Source: Verrucomicrobiales bacterium (GTDB lineage: Bacteria > Verrucomicrobiota > Verrucomicrobiia > Verrucomicrobiales > DEV007). Taken from it: a DNA stretch of 64,000 nucleotides. Location of the stretch: positions 54,736-118,735 of the forward strand of contig JAKISY010000002.1 of NCBI GenBank assembly GCA_021648365.1. The letters run 5' to 3'. A program made the translations under genes and the position numbers. Positions 52,145 to 60,020 of this stretch are shown here, piece after piece (within the stretch, counting starts at the first letter, position 1; every line of letters starts with the position of its first letter). The notes below the pieces were generated by a model. It did not search any database. It saw only the letters and a program-made list of their open reading frames with translations, and had not been told where the DNA came from.

Positions 52145-52905
52145 CACAACTCTCCGCAGATTTCACAATCAGGATTCCGAGCGATCTCCACCTTTTGCAG
52201 CTTCATCACCAACGTATCGAAATAAATCAATCGGTTCAAGCTTACCCCCGACATTCCTGCAAGCAACTTAATCCCTTCGATCGCACCGATATTTGCAATC
52301 ACAGCCGACACCGCACCCACCACCGGAAAACGACGTTTCCAGTGCTCTGGCACTTCCGGATACAAACAAGCCAGACAAGCCGTCTCTCCAGGCACAATAG
52401 GAATCACCTGTCCCTCCATATTGAACATCGCACAATCAATCAAAGGTTTGCGCTGCGCCACACATTCACGGTTCATCAAAAAACGTTCTTCAAACAAAGG
52501 CGCTGCATCAAAAACGATGTCCGCCCGCGCCACCAGATCCGCAGCATTGTCTTCATTGAAATTTTCCGCCACCGTCTCGACCTCGATATGCGGATTGAAT
52601 TGACGTAAAGTTTCCGCCGCCGCATCTACTCTCTTTTTGCCCAAATAATCATGCCTCATCAGAATCTGACGATTCAAATCATCTGGTCGCAACTCTCCTC
52701 CATGCACCAAAATCAATTTCCCAATACCCGCCGCCGCTAACGACAATGCCAGCGGCCCACCCAGTCCCCCAACCCTAGAAATCAGCGCCGTGGAGCTCCT
52801 CAACTTAGCCTGACCGCGCTCCCCTAAACCCGGCACATCCAACTGCCAGCCATAGATCTCCCTATCTCGATCCGATAACTCATAAGCTGCTTGCTGACTC
52901 TCCAT
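52144..52905 (-). CDS. MoeB/ThiF-family adenylyltransferase
   Basis: A 253-residue E1-like enzyme that adenylates the C-terminal Gly-Gly of a small sulfur carrier. Features: GGLGGPLALSLAAAGIGKL for nucleotide, the arginine finger in DDLNRQILMRHDYLGKKRVD, NEDNAADLVARADIVFDA and the paired zinc Cys CLACLY and CEICGE. Residues 20-35 are LDVPGLGERGQAKLR. It lies 14 bases after the carrier gene and overlaps the binding-protein gene by one base. MoeB and ThiF cannot be told apart by eye; the ubiquitin-like partner is next door. Confidence 0.9.
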   Translation of the reverse strand: MESQQAAYELSDRDREIYGWQLDVPGLGERGQAKLRSSTALISRVGGLGGPLALSLAAAGIGKLILVHGGELRPDDLNRQILMRHDYLGKKRVDAAAETLRQFNPHIEVETVAENFNEDNAADLVARADIVFDAAPLFEERFLMNRECVAQRKPLIDCAMFNMEGQVIPIVPGETACLACLYPEVPEHWKRRFPVVGAVSAVIANIGAIEGIKLLAGMSGVSLNRLIYFDTLVMKLQKVEIARNPDCEICGEL

Positions 52906-52919
52906 TTTTTTTAATCCCC

Positions 52920-53201
52920 CTAGCCACCAGCGATCGGCGTCATCAGCATCACCACCTTCACCCCCGACAGCGACACACTCGCTTTATCCCCCGTCGCTTG
53001 CTCACCATCCAATACCACCAACAAAGTCGATCGAATACCTCCCTCATCATCAAATAGCAATTCGCCAAATTTTTCACCATGCACTGCCAAACGCGCCTTC
53101 AATACATCCAGTAAACACTCGCCCTCCCCCACTTCCACCTGCTCCTCCGCGACACCAGTCACCGATGCCAACTGCCCAGTATAATCCATCGTCAATGTCA
53201 T
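52920..53201 (-). CDS. MoaD/ThiS-like sulfur-carrier protein
   Basis: A 93-residue beta-grasp protein ending in the required Gly-Gly (VVMLMTPIAGG). The rest fits MoaD: MDYTGQLASVTGVAEEQVEV, LLDVLKARLAVHG, LLVVLDGEQ. The terminal Gly is activated by the adjacent MoeB/ThiF-like enzyme and converted to thiocarboxylate in the classical pathways. Start at 53201 or at the Met four codons in. Its ATG overlaps the ABC ATPase stop by ATGA. Confidence 0.85.
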   Translation of the reverse strand: MTLTMDYTGQLASVTGVAEEQVEVGEGECLLDVLKARLAVHGEKFGELLFDDEGGIRSTLLVVLDGEQATGDKASVSLSGVKVVMLMTPIAGG

Positions 53202-53917
53202 GCTTGATCAGCTCCTTTCTCTCCCGAAGCCATGATCAACTGCCCCGCATCGAGATGCAGCGAACTTTTTGCCGCCGCACGAGCGCGGTCGTCATGAGTC
53301 ACCATGATCACCGCCCCACCATCATCGGCGTAATCGGCTAAGTGCTGCAAAATGATCGCTGAATTTTCTGGATCAAGATTGCCCGTAGGTTCATCTGCTA
53401 ACAACAACTCTGGCGAGCGCAACAAAGCGCGCGCCAAGGCCACCCGTTGCTGCTCTCCTATACTAAGCTTAGACGGCACATGATGCAGCCGATGCCCTAT
53501 ATTGAACTTCTCCAAAAGCTCCCTCGCACGCTGATCGAACGATCCTCGCTCACCAGCCAACTCGCCGATCAATACATTGTCCAATACATCCAAATACGGA
53601 ATCAGATGGAATTGCTGAAACACAAAACCCACATGCGCCGCGCGGAAAGCCGCACGCCCTTCCGCCTTCAACTGATAGGGGTCTTCGCCAGCAATCTCAA
53701 GCCGACCGCCATCCGGCGAGAGCAAGGCGCCCGTCATCAATAACAAGGTCGATTTACCACAACCGCTCGGCCCATGCAAAGCCACAAAATCACCCGCCTC
53801 CACGGTGAAAGAAACATCGTTGACCGCATGCACCTCCCCCTCAGAGGTCACAAACCTCTTGTGCAAGCCTTCAGCTTGCACCGCCATTTTTGCTGCTGAT
53901 ACTTTAGTTTCAGTCAT
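53198..53917 (-). CDS. LolD/MacB-type ABC ATPase
   Basis: A 239-residue ATP-binding subunit. Walker A GPSGCGKST, Q-loop FVFQQFHLIPYL, signature LSIGEQQRVALARALL, Walker B LLLADEPTGNLD and the switch His in VMVTHDDR. The FQQFHLIPYL and ADEPTGNLD sequences are marks of the LolD/MacB/FtsE (type VII exporter) group. It pairs with the FtsX-type permease, with which it overlaps by eight bases. Confidence 0.92.
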   Translation of the reverse strand: MTETKVSAAKMAVQAEGLHKRFVTSEGEVHAVNDVSFTVEAGDFVALHGPSGCGKSTLLLMTGALLSPDGGRLEIAGEDPYQLKAEGRAAFRAAHVGFVFQQFHLIPYLDVLDNVLIGELAGERGSFDQRARELLEKFNIGHRLHHVPSKLSIGEQQRVALARALLRSPELLLADEPTGNLDPENSAIILQHLADYADDGGAVIMVTHDDRARAAAKSSLHLDAGQLIMASGEKGADQA

Positions 53918-55190
53918 GTCTCAATACATCCGCAGGATCTTTCTGCGCCGCCATCAAAGACGGCAACCAAGCGGACACCGCTGCCAAAATCGGAGCTACT
54001 ACTAACAGTAAAATGCACTCATTGATAGAGATCACCTCACCCATAGCCAAGTCGTGAAAAAAACGAGCTTTTACCAAAAAATAGCTCAGTGCAAAAATCA
54101 ACAAGCCCACTACCGCCCCTAAAAAACCCGCCAACACCGCCCGTGAAAGAAAAGCCGTCAATATGATCTGAGCTTTCACCCCAATCGCCCGCATCACCCC
54201 GATCTCCGTCACTCGTTCTCGCACATTCATGAACGCCAACATCGCCACCCACGCCATCGAAAAGAGCAAAACGATCGGCAGCAAAATCCCCGCAAAGCGT
54301 TCGCGCTCCGCACTCGCTTGTTGACGATGCGCTTTGGCACTAGCGATTTGTTTCTTCGCGGTCGCTTTAGCCTTCGTCCGCGACTCCGCCCGTGCCAGCG
54401 CGGTGCTGCCCGTCTCGGTGATCTGCGTATCTGGCAAGATCTGCATCAACTCCGCGCGGATCTCTCCTAGTCGATCCAGCGTAGCGCAATTACACTCCAG
54501 AGCTTGAATCGCATTGATCCTCCCTTTTTTGTCCAACAACTCCTGACACTCCGAGAGATTCATCCACATCGTGATGTCATCTTTAGTCCCCCTTTCAGGA
54601 TGAGCCTTGCCCAGTTTGAACTTTTTACCTTTAAAAACCAGCTCATCCCCCTCTTTCAAACCGAGGCTACGGTGCAGCTCATAGCCTAAAACCAACTCCC
54701 CCTTTTTCACCGGATCGATCAACGGCGACTTTGGGTCACGATGCGCCAACGGCACCTCGCCTCGCACACCGATCAAAATCACCGTGCGCTTTTTCTCCGG
54801 CCACTCCAACTTCTGCGTCAGACTAGGCAGCAAATGATTGACCGTCACGATTTTCGAGTTAGCCAGCTTAGTCGCATACTCCTCTGGCATCGTCTTCGAA
54901 GCATAACCTTGCTCATAGACCTCACTCATATCCTGATCTTTAGGGAAAATATAGATATTAAAACCCAGCCCCTTCATCGTCTTACGGATATCATCCTCCA
55001 GCTTCTTCATTTCCTTCTGGGTATCCGCCTCCATCTTAGCGATGATAAGATCCGAGTTCAGATCGTAAGAGCGCATCGCTGCCAAAGTTGCCAGAACACA
55101 CACCACCGCCAACGCCGCACCGAGCATGGCGAGAAAAAAGTTAGTTTTGCGGTGAACGATTTCCCGCAAGATCAATCGGCTCAATTTCAT
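53910..55190 (-). CDS. FtsX/MacB-type permease with periplasmic domain
   Basis: A 426-residue permease with the type VII layout: one membrane segment at about 17-40 (FFLAMLGAALAVVCVLATLA), a 250-residue periplasmic domain, then three segments (AGILLPIVLLFSMAWVAML; AGFLGAVVGLLIFALSYFLV; CILLLVVAPILAAVSAWLPS). The conserved NVRERVTEIGVMRAIGVKAQ is diagnostic. An ALECNCATLD stretch with a CxC motif lies in the periplasmic part. It overlaps the ATPase gene and starts one base after the 417-residue partner gene. Type VII systems move lipids or peptides or transmit mechanical signals, not small ions. Confidence 0.9.
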   Translation of the reverse strand: MKLSRLILREIVHRKTNFFLAMLGAALAVVCVLATLAAMRSYDLNSDLIIAKMEADTQKEMKKLEDDIRKTMKGLGFNIYIFPKDQDMSEVYEQGYASKTMPEEYATKLANSKIVTVNHLLPSLTQKLEWPEKKRTVILIGVRGEVPLAHRDPKSPLIDPVKKGELVLGYELHRSLGLKEGDELVFKGKKFKLGKAHPERGTKDDITMWMNLSECQELLDKKGRINAIQALECNCATLDRLGEIRAELMQILPDTQITETGSTALARAESRTKAKATAKKQIASAKAHRQQASAERERFAGILLPIVLLFSMAWVAMLAFMNVRERVTEIGVMRAIGVKAQIILTAFLSRAVLAGFLGAVVGLLIFALSYFLVKARFFHDLAMGEVISINECILLLVVAPILAAVSAWLPSLMAAQKDPADVLRHD

Positions 55191-55191
55191 A

Positions 55192-56445
55192 TCAGTCAGC
55201 GTTTTTCTTGAGCATCACCGTCCCTGCACCGATCACCACCACGACCACACCCACAATCAAAATCAGCGGCAACAAAGGCATGCCCGGCTTTTCACTCCCC
55301 CCTGCTTCTGCCGTGACCTCGACCTCTGCATCTTCTGCTGGCTTTCCATCTTCAGCGCCAGCCTGCGCCGCCACTTCCGTGTTCATTTCCGCACTAGCCG
55401 AGTGACTGCCATGACTGCCCTTCATCGCAGCTTCACCCTGCGGCTTATTTTTCGCCATCAAAGCCGCCGTGCCTTCCAGCGGTGGGAGCATCTTATCGAT
55501 GATGACCTGACTGCCCTCCATCGCCGCATCCCAATTCATCGCTATCAGCAAATCAATACCAGGGTTTTCATCTTTCACCTCACAGGAACATGCCCCCGTC
55601 AGATAAGCCGAATGTTCGATCACATTGTTATAATTCAAGCCCAGACCAATCAACGGTTCTATAATCCTACCACGACCAAACACAGGAAACGCCATCGGTT
55701 CTTTGCTGTATTCCCCCAGATCAGATTCCAAATTCAACAGCATTTCTAGAAACACCTGTTCTTTTAAATCCAAGCGAGAAATCCTCAACACCGAAAACTC
55801 GATCTTCAAAGGCACATCCGATTGCAGCACATTAGCTTCATCTCCTGGGCGCACCTGCTTTATTTTCTCCGTATCATTTTTACCCACCACCCCATCGGGC
55901 AACTTCAAATTCTCTACAGTTTTTTCCGCATGTTCGATCAAAGCCTTCTCCGCCGCATCATCCTTTTTAGGATCTCCACTCTCCACCAACAGCCAAATCG
56001 CCGACTCCCCAGTCAAAATACGCTTGGTCAATTCCTTGCGCAACGGAGACTGTACCACTTTCTGAGCATTTCCCAAAGTCGCATCACCGCTCCATATAGG
56101 TTCATCCAAAATCCCTCGCATCTTAATCGGATAAAAAAGATCCATCCGCGCCGCACTGCTGTTATTCTCACCCTCAGCATCCACCCGCACCGTGATGTTC
56201 GCAGGGAAATCCTCATCCCTCGCCGCTTCACGCAGGAACTTCAACGCCGCCTCTTCCTTCGCATTCAAGCCACCCTGCGCCGGCACGCAAACCAGCTCAT
56301 ACGCATCCGCCGGCCAACGTTCCAGCGCGTAGCGAAACACCGGCACCTGACATGCCCACAGTATCCCCCCAGCAAAAAGCCCCAAGAAAAAAAGCGTAAC
56401 AAAAAGTCCACGAGACCGAGTCATTGAGATGAGGGATAATTTCAT
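55192..56445 (-). CDS. Periplasmic protein anchored at both ends (operon head)
   Basis: A 417-residue protein. The N-terminus has a membrane segment (GLFVTLFFLGLFAGGILWAC) and the C-terminus a second one (PLLPLILIVGVVVVVIGAG), with about 350 residues exterior. After the first anchor comes VPVFRYALERWPADAYELVC, which I recall as a conserved mark in Planctomycete and Verrucomicrobial homologues (recollection, not searched). A CxC motif is in LTGACSCEVKDENPG. The part before the second anchor is Ala/Glu/Gly-rich. No enzyme is recognised. First gene of the eight-gene operon, one base before the FtsX-type permease. Confidence 0.75.
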   Translation of the reverse strand: MKLSLISMTRSRGLFVTLFFLGLFAGGILWACQVPVFRYALERWPADAYELVCVPAQGGLNAKEEAALKFLREAARDEDFPANITVRVDAEGENNSSAARMDLFYPIKMRGILDEPIWSGDATLGNAQKVVQSPLRKELTKRILTGESAIWLLVESGDPKKDDAAEKALIEHAEKTVENLKLPDGVVGKNDTEKIKQVRPGDEANVLQSDVPLKIEFSVLRISRLDLKEQVFLEMLLNLESDLGEYSKEPMAFPVFGRGRIIEPLIGLGLNYNNVIEHSAYLTGACSCEVKDENPGIDLLIAMNWDAAMEGSQVIIDKMLPPLEGTAALMAKNKPQGEAAMKGSHGSHSASAEMNTEVAAQAGAEDGKPAEDAEVEVTAEAGGSEKPGMPLLPLILIVGVVVVVIGAGTVMLKKNAD

Positions 56446-56533
56446 AATTCAAAGCAGCTCGGTAATCTGGCATCCAATACCTCTATGTTCAAGCCCACTT
56501 TGTATAGAAAGCGTGATTTGAATAAAACCATTC

Positions 56534-56575
56534 CCACGGTTGCACCGTGGCCTGTCACATCACGCCCCTTCGGGG
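56534..56575 (+). repeat. Palindromic dispersed repeat, copy 2
   Basis: The perfect palindrome ccacgg-ttgca-ccgtgg (56534-56550) is followed within 15 bases by a gcccc-ttc-ggggc hairpin. The same two-hairpin arrangement recurs at 56683-56735. It lies in the spacer between the eight-gene operon and the amidase-like gene, which is 301 bases long and otherwise empty. Confidence 0.75.
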
Positions 56576-56667
56576 CAAAACCCCGCACCGATTTCCAAAA
56601 CATACCCCAATAATAATCCTACGCACTCAACCCCAACAAAGCCCTGACTTCACATAATCCCAAAGGG

Positions 56668-56735
56668 ATGCAAGGCGATAGACCACGGTTGCACCGTGGT
56701 TTCACGCCACAAAACACCTTTGCCCCAACGGGGCA
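56668..56735 (+). repeat. Palindromic dispersed repeat, copy 3
   Basis: The lead-in ccaaagggatgcaaggcgat (from 56670) is followed by the perfect palindrome ccacgg-ttgca-ccgtgg (56683-56699) and, 21 bases later, by tgcccc-aac-ggggca (56721-56735). The lead-in matches copy 1 at 11535-11573. REP-like hairpin pairs of this kind are the usual partners of RAYT transposases. Confidence 0.75.
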
Positions 56736-56746
56736 ACACCCAAATC

Positions 56747-58279
56747 TCACTTAGGGAAAATCGGCGTGAAGTTCCACAACTGATTCAACAAGCCCTTCGG
56801 CTGCGCCACCGCATCCTGCAACACACCTTTGTGAATCACCCGAATCACATAACCCAAATCTCTTTCTGGCTTCACCGTGCTGCCCTCTAACCTCGGCGGG
56901 ATGTCATACAAAAACTGCACCACCTCCGCTTGCTCAATCGTCCAATCCGGCAAAATCGATATCCACCTCACCTCGGGTGCTCCAGATTGAATCAAATGCA
57001 CCTGCTGCGCATCTGCCAAATCAAAAAAGAACACCTGAATCTCCACTTGCGACGGATCGATTTTTTCAGCCTTCTTATTGCGCGCAGCTTCAGACCGCGC
57101 CTTCTCCCTACCAGCCTCTCCGAGCAGCTGCTCACTTTTTTGCCCCCTCCTAGAGATCGGTAAGACTAACTTCAAACGACGACTGTCCTGCTTCTCCCTC
57201 GCCGCCTCACCACCCTGCAAATCAATATCCAGCCCCAACTCCACCTGGCCGATTTCAAGCAAAGCCTTGCTGTTTTTTTTCATCGACTCTCGCTTCTTGA
57301 TCTCAGTGTCGATGAACTTCACATAGCGCTTCACCCCCTCAGCCGTCAGCTTAGCAATTTTAGCAAGATCCAGCTCACGCCCTAACTCCAGTTGAATCAC
57401 CGGATAATGCGCCGCCTGCAGCGCCCGACTGCGCCCAAAGCGAATGCCAGCATCCTTAGCAACCTTCGCCGCAACGATCTGCCCCTGAACCGTCGTCGCC
57501 AAAGCCAGATTTTCCGCATCAAATAAATTGCCCGCATAAACCGTTTGCTCAGCTTTGGAAATCGAATCCCCCACATGCACCGGAGCCCCCGCCGAAGCGA
57601 GAATCACACAACGCACGGCATCTTTTGACACCCCCTTAGCTCCCGCCACCACCCGCAACATCAGCGAGCCACCCACACCGCCAGAATGTCGCTCCTTCAT
57701 CGAGACCGGTTGCCCCGGCAGCGTCACCCCCCACGCCCCCGACGCCGTGCCCACCCGCACCTCGACATACTCGATCCGCAAATGCTCGCGCAGCAATTCG
57801 ATCAAGACATCCGCATTAGCCACCCCTTCGCCCGAAGCATTTTCGATCAGAATCTGACGCACCGGGCTAGGCTGCATGTGACTGGTCGGACGAAAGATCA
57901 AATCCATCACCCCACGTAAATCTGCCACCGATACGATCGCCGAACGCCCCTTGCCCTCGATCGGGTATTGCAACTCGTAACGCAAACCATTGATGGTGAA
58001 CTCCCGACTGCCCAATTTCGCCTTCAAAACCGCCCCCGCACCGCTCAATATCACCCAACCGCTACGCACTTCGACTTTACGGAAGCCATACATTTTAGCC
58101 ATATTGTCCACCTTCACATAAGGTCGATAATGCCGCATCACCACTCCCCACTGCGCCGCCTGATCCGCAGCTTGCCCGCAGAGACCCGCACAGCAAAAAA
58201 TCAGCAAGCCCAAAAAGCCACTTTTACACCAGCCAAAAACAGCCCAGTTTTTTTTCCAGATTTCAACAAATCCAATCAT
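56747..58279 (-). CDS. Exported amidase-like protein without zinc ligands
   Basis: A 510-residue protein with an N-terminal signal or anchor (GFLGLLIFCCAGLCGQA). Residues 45-130 look like a copper-amine-oxidase N-type/AMIN-like domain (HYRPYVKVDNMAKMYGF, FTINGLRYELQYPIEGKG). Residues about 140-330 follow the order of an Amidase_3 domain, for example ADVLIELLREHLRIEYVEVR and LATTVQGQIVAAKVAKDAGI, then HYPVIQLELGRELD. The zinc motif DPGHGG is replaced by IENASGEG, and the Glu/His later in the fold are not obvious. The remainder is a charged linker and a beta-rich C-terminal domain. So it is likely an inactive amidase relative; the fold call is by eye. Divergent from the prenyl synthase. Confidence 0.65.
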   Translation of the reverse strand: MIGFVEIWKKNWAVFGWCKSGFLGLLIFCCAGLCGQAADQAAQWGVVMRHYRPYVKVDNMAKMYGFRKVEVRSGWVILSGAGAVLKAKLGSREFTINGLRYELQYPIEGKGRSAIVSVADLRGVMDLIFRPTSHMQPSPVRQILIENASGEGVANADVLIELLREHLRIEYVEVRVGTASGAWGVTLPGQPVSMKERHSGGVGGSLMLRVVAGAKGVSKDAVRCVILASAGAPVHVGDSISKAEQTVYAGNLFDAENLALATTVQGQIVAAKVAKDAGIRFGRSRALQAAHYPVIQLELGRELDLAKIAKLTAEGVKRYVKFIDTEIKKRESMKKNSKALLEIGQVELGLDIDLQGGEAAREKQDSRRLKLVLPISRRGQKSEQLLGEAGREKARSEAARNKKAEKIDPSQVEIQVFFFDLADAQQVHLIQSGAPEVRWISILPDWTIEQAEVVQFLYDIPPRLEGSTVKPERDLGYVIRVIHKGVLQDAVAQPKGLLNQLWNFTPIFPK

Positions 58280-58369
58280 CAGCGCCCAATCTACGCAGAA
58301 CTTGCCCAGAACCTACAATTAATGCAAGAAAATCCTAGACTAGCCCCCTGCCCCTGAGTAGGATTCCAC

Positions 58370-59419
58370 GTGGAAAACTTCACTGAATTGCTCAAAACTC
58401 ATCACTCGGATGACACCGCCCAACAAAAGGCAGTAGTCACCGAGCTATTTCCTGTCGATTTATTAGGCGAAGACCTAGCAAAAATCGAAACCGCCATCAG
58501 CGAGCAAGCGAACGCCTTCGATCCAGCCGTTGCACCCTACATTTCCTACATTTGTAATACCAAAGGCAAACGCATCCGCCCAGTATTGACCTTTTTAGCA
58601 GGAGGCGCAACTGGAGGCAACAGCGATCACCACACCAAACTGGCGACCACTTTGGAACTGATCCACATGGCGACCCTCGTGCATGACGACATCATCGACG
58701 AAGCACAGATCCGCCGCCAAGCCCCCACCGCCAGTGCCAAATGGGGAGCATCCCTCAGCGTGCTACTCGGCGACAGCCTCTTTGCTCACGCCCTGTTGCT
58801 CTCAACCGAATTCGACGATCCTGCCATCGGACGCTCCATTGCGCAGTCCACCAAGGACGTCTGCACCGGCGAAATCATTCAGACCCAACGCCGTTTTGAC
58901 TTTCAACTCTCGCGCGAAGACTATTTTGAAATCATTCGCCTAAAAACTGCAGCCCTCTTTGCCACCGCCATGGAGCTAGGAGCACGCCTGAACGGACAAA
59001 GCGAAAAGGTCCAACTTCAACTGCGCGATTACGGCATGAAGATCGGCACCGCCTATCAGATCTACGACGACTGCCTCGACCTGACCGGTGACGAAAGTGA
59101 AGTAGGCAAAACTCTGCGCACCGATCTCAACAAAGGCAAATTGACCCTGCCCATCTTGAACCTCATCGAGCAAGCCACCCCTGCACAGCAGACCAAGCTC
59201 AATAAACTGTTGATCCAAAAAGAAACCATCGACGTCTCCACCCTCGGCAGCATCGCCGACTACGCAGGCGCAATCGAAGACGCAGTGAACACCGCCAAAC
59301 AACTCGTCGATCAAGCACGCAGCTGTCTTGACTGCCTCGAAGACAACGACTACACCGACGCACTTGGTCAGATCACCCTCTACCTCGACGGCCTGCTCGA
59401 CTCCTGCTGCGAAGCCTGA
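58370..59419 (+). CDS. ispB: Polyprenyl (octaprenyl-type) diphosphate synthase
   Basis: A 349-residue trans-prenyl synthase with a GTG start. First aspartate-rich motif LVHDDIIDEAQIRR with QAPTASAKWGASLSVLLGDS, second YQIYDDCLDLTGDE, and ICNTKGKRIRPVLTFLAGGA for the pyrophosphate site. It makes the isoprenoid tail of quinones. Product length cannot be fixed. Divergent from the amidase-like gene; 96 bases before tRNA-Val. Confidence 0.93.
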   Translation: MENFTELLKTHHSDDTAQQKAVVTELFPVDLLGEDLAKIETAISEQANAFDPAVAPYISYICNTKGKRIRPVLTFLAGGATGGNSDHHTKLATTLELIHMATLVHDDIIDEAQIRRQAPTASAKWGASLSVLLGDSLFAHALLLSTEFDDPAIGRSIAQSTKDVCTGEIIQTQRRFDFQLSREDYFEIIRLKTAALFATAMELGARLNGQSEKVQLQLRDYGMKIGTAYQIYDDCLDLTGDESEVGKTLRTDLNKGKLTLPILNLIEQATPAQQTKLNKLLIQKETIDVSTLGSIADYAGAIEDAVNTAKQLVDQARSCLDCLEDNDYTDALGQITLYLDGLLDSCCEA

Positions 59420-59515
59420 TTTCACGTCAACCAAGGAAAAGCGAGTTGATCCCCCGTAAGAAAGTGCTACCCTAGCCGCCTGAGAGGCTATAGCTCCAAT
59501 GGCAAAATGGACAAC

Positions 59516-59590
59516 GCGCGGTTAGCTCAGGGGTAGAGCACCTGCTTCACACGCAGGGGGTCGCAGGTTCAAATCCTGCATCGCGCACCA
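59516..59590 (+). tRNA. tRNA-Val (anticodon CAC)
   Basis: A 75-nt cloverleaf with encoded CCA. Acceptor gcgcggt pairs with atcgcgc (one G-T), D-arm GCTC/GAGC, anticodon stem CCTGC/GCAGG with loop TTCACAC (anticodon CAC, valine), five-base variable loop, T-arm GCAGG/CCTGC with TTCAAAT loop, discriminator A. A hairpin that could end its transcript is at 59652-59670. Confidence 0.96.
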
Positions 59591-59651
59591 TTCAATGTCG
59601 AAAACTGCGACTGACGAGCCCAAGCAGGAAGTTCACATTTCCGCAATGTAA

Positions 59652-59670
59652 AACAGCTTTTTAAGCTGTT
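59652..59670 (+). terminator. Possible terminator downstream of tRNA-Val
   Basis: A perfect 8-bp stem aacagctt / aagctgtt with a three-base loop is followed by cttctc. The T-run is weak, so it is a hairpin of uncertain activity. Confidence 0.45.
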
Positions 59671-59955
59671 CTTCTCACACACAATCCCATTGTGCCCCCA
59701 CACCATTCATCTCTCATCCTTCTTTGGCCGCTGCGCTCGATCTTCCAGGTCGCATGTCTGCACTTCGTTACGGCTGCGTGAGCCATTCTCCATCTTCTTC
59801 TCCCCCTTTGCGCTCTTTGCGCCTTGAGCGAAGCGGGCGAGAGAACCTCTTCTCTTCACCCTTCAAACTACTCTCCACATTCCCCCGTGGCATGGATTGG
59901 CAATCCGCCTTCCAGGATCGTCGCCTCATATTCAATTTTAGACATCAAACTTGAA

Positions 59956-59990
59956 ATCAGTGGTTATAATTTTTTTTGTCGTATAGTGTG
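59956..59990 (+). repeat. Shared 34/35-bp sequence, copy 2
   Basis: Starts atcagtggttataatttttt and ends tcgtatagtgtg; nearly identical to 24903-24936. It ends 30 bases before ATG 60021 of hsdM, a position fitting a promoter or its initial region. Confidence 0.45.
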
Positions 59991-60020
59991 ATCAGAACTC
60001 ATCAGCGACTTTCACCAACC

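Larger units (their letters stand above)
59591..60020. other. Spacer between tRNA-Val and hsdM
   Basis: 430 bases with no credible gene. It holds the hairpin at 59652-59670, a 20-base remnant (gtggcatggattggcaatcc, 59889-59908) of the MITE-like core, and the shared 35-bp sequence at 59956-59990. The tRNA border and the type I RM operon after it make this a plausible integration point, but no attachment repeat of the tRNA end is seen. Confidence 0.5.

Noticed and set aside
59486..59515. tRNA-like half (ggctatagctccaatggcaa...) directly before tRNA-Val
   Set aside because: It resembles an acceptor plus D-arm but has no anticodon or T-arm and no 3' partner; it may be a leader sequence or a chance match.
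59516..60020. Integrated prophage or island with attachment site at tRNA-Val
   Set aside because: No integrase and no repeat of the tRNA 3' end is seen in the window; only the position next to an RM operon is suggestive.
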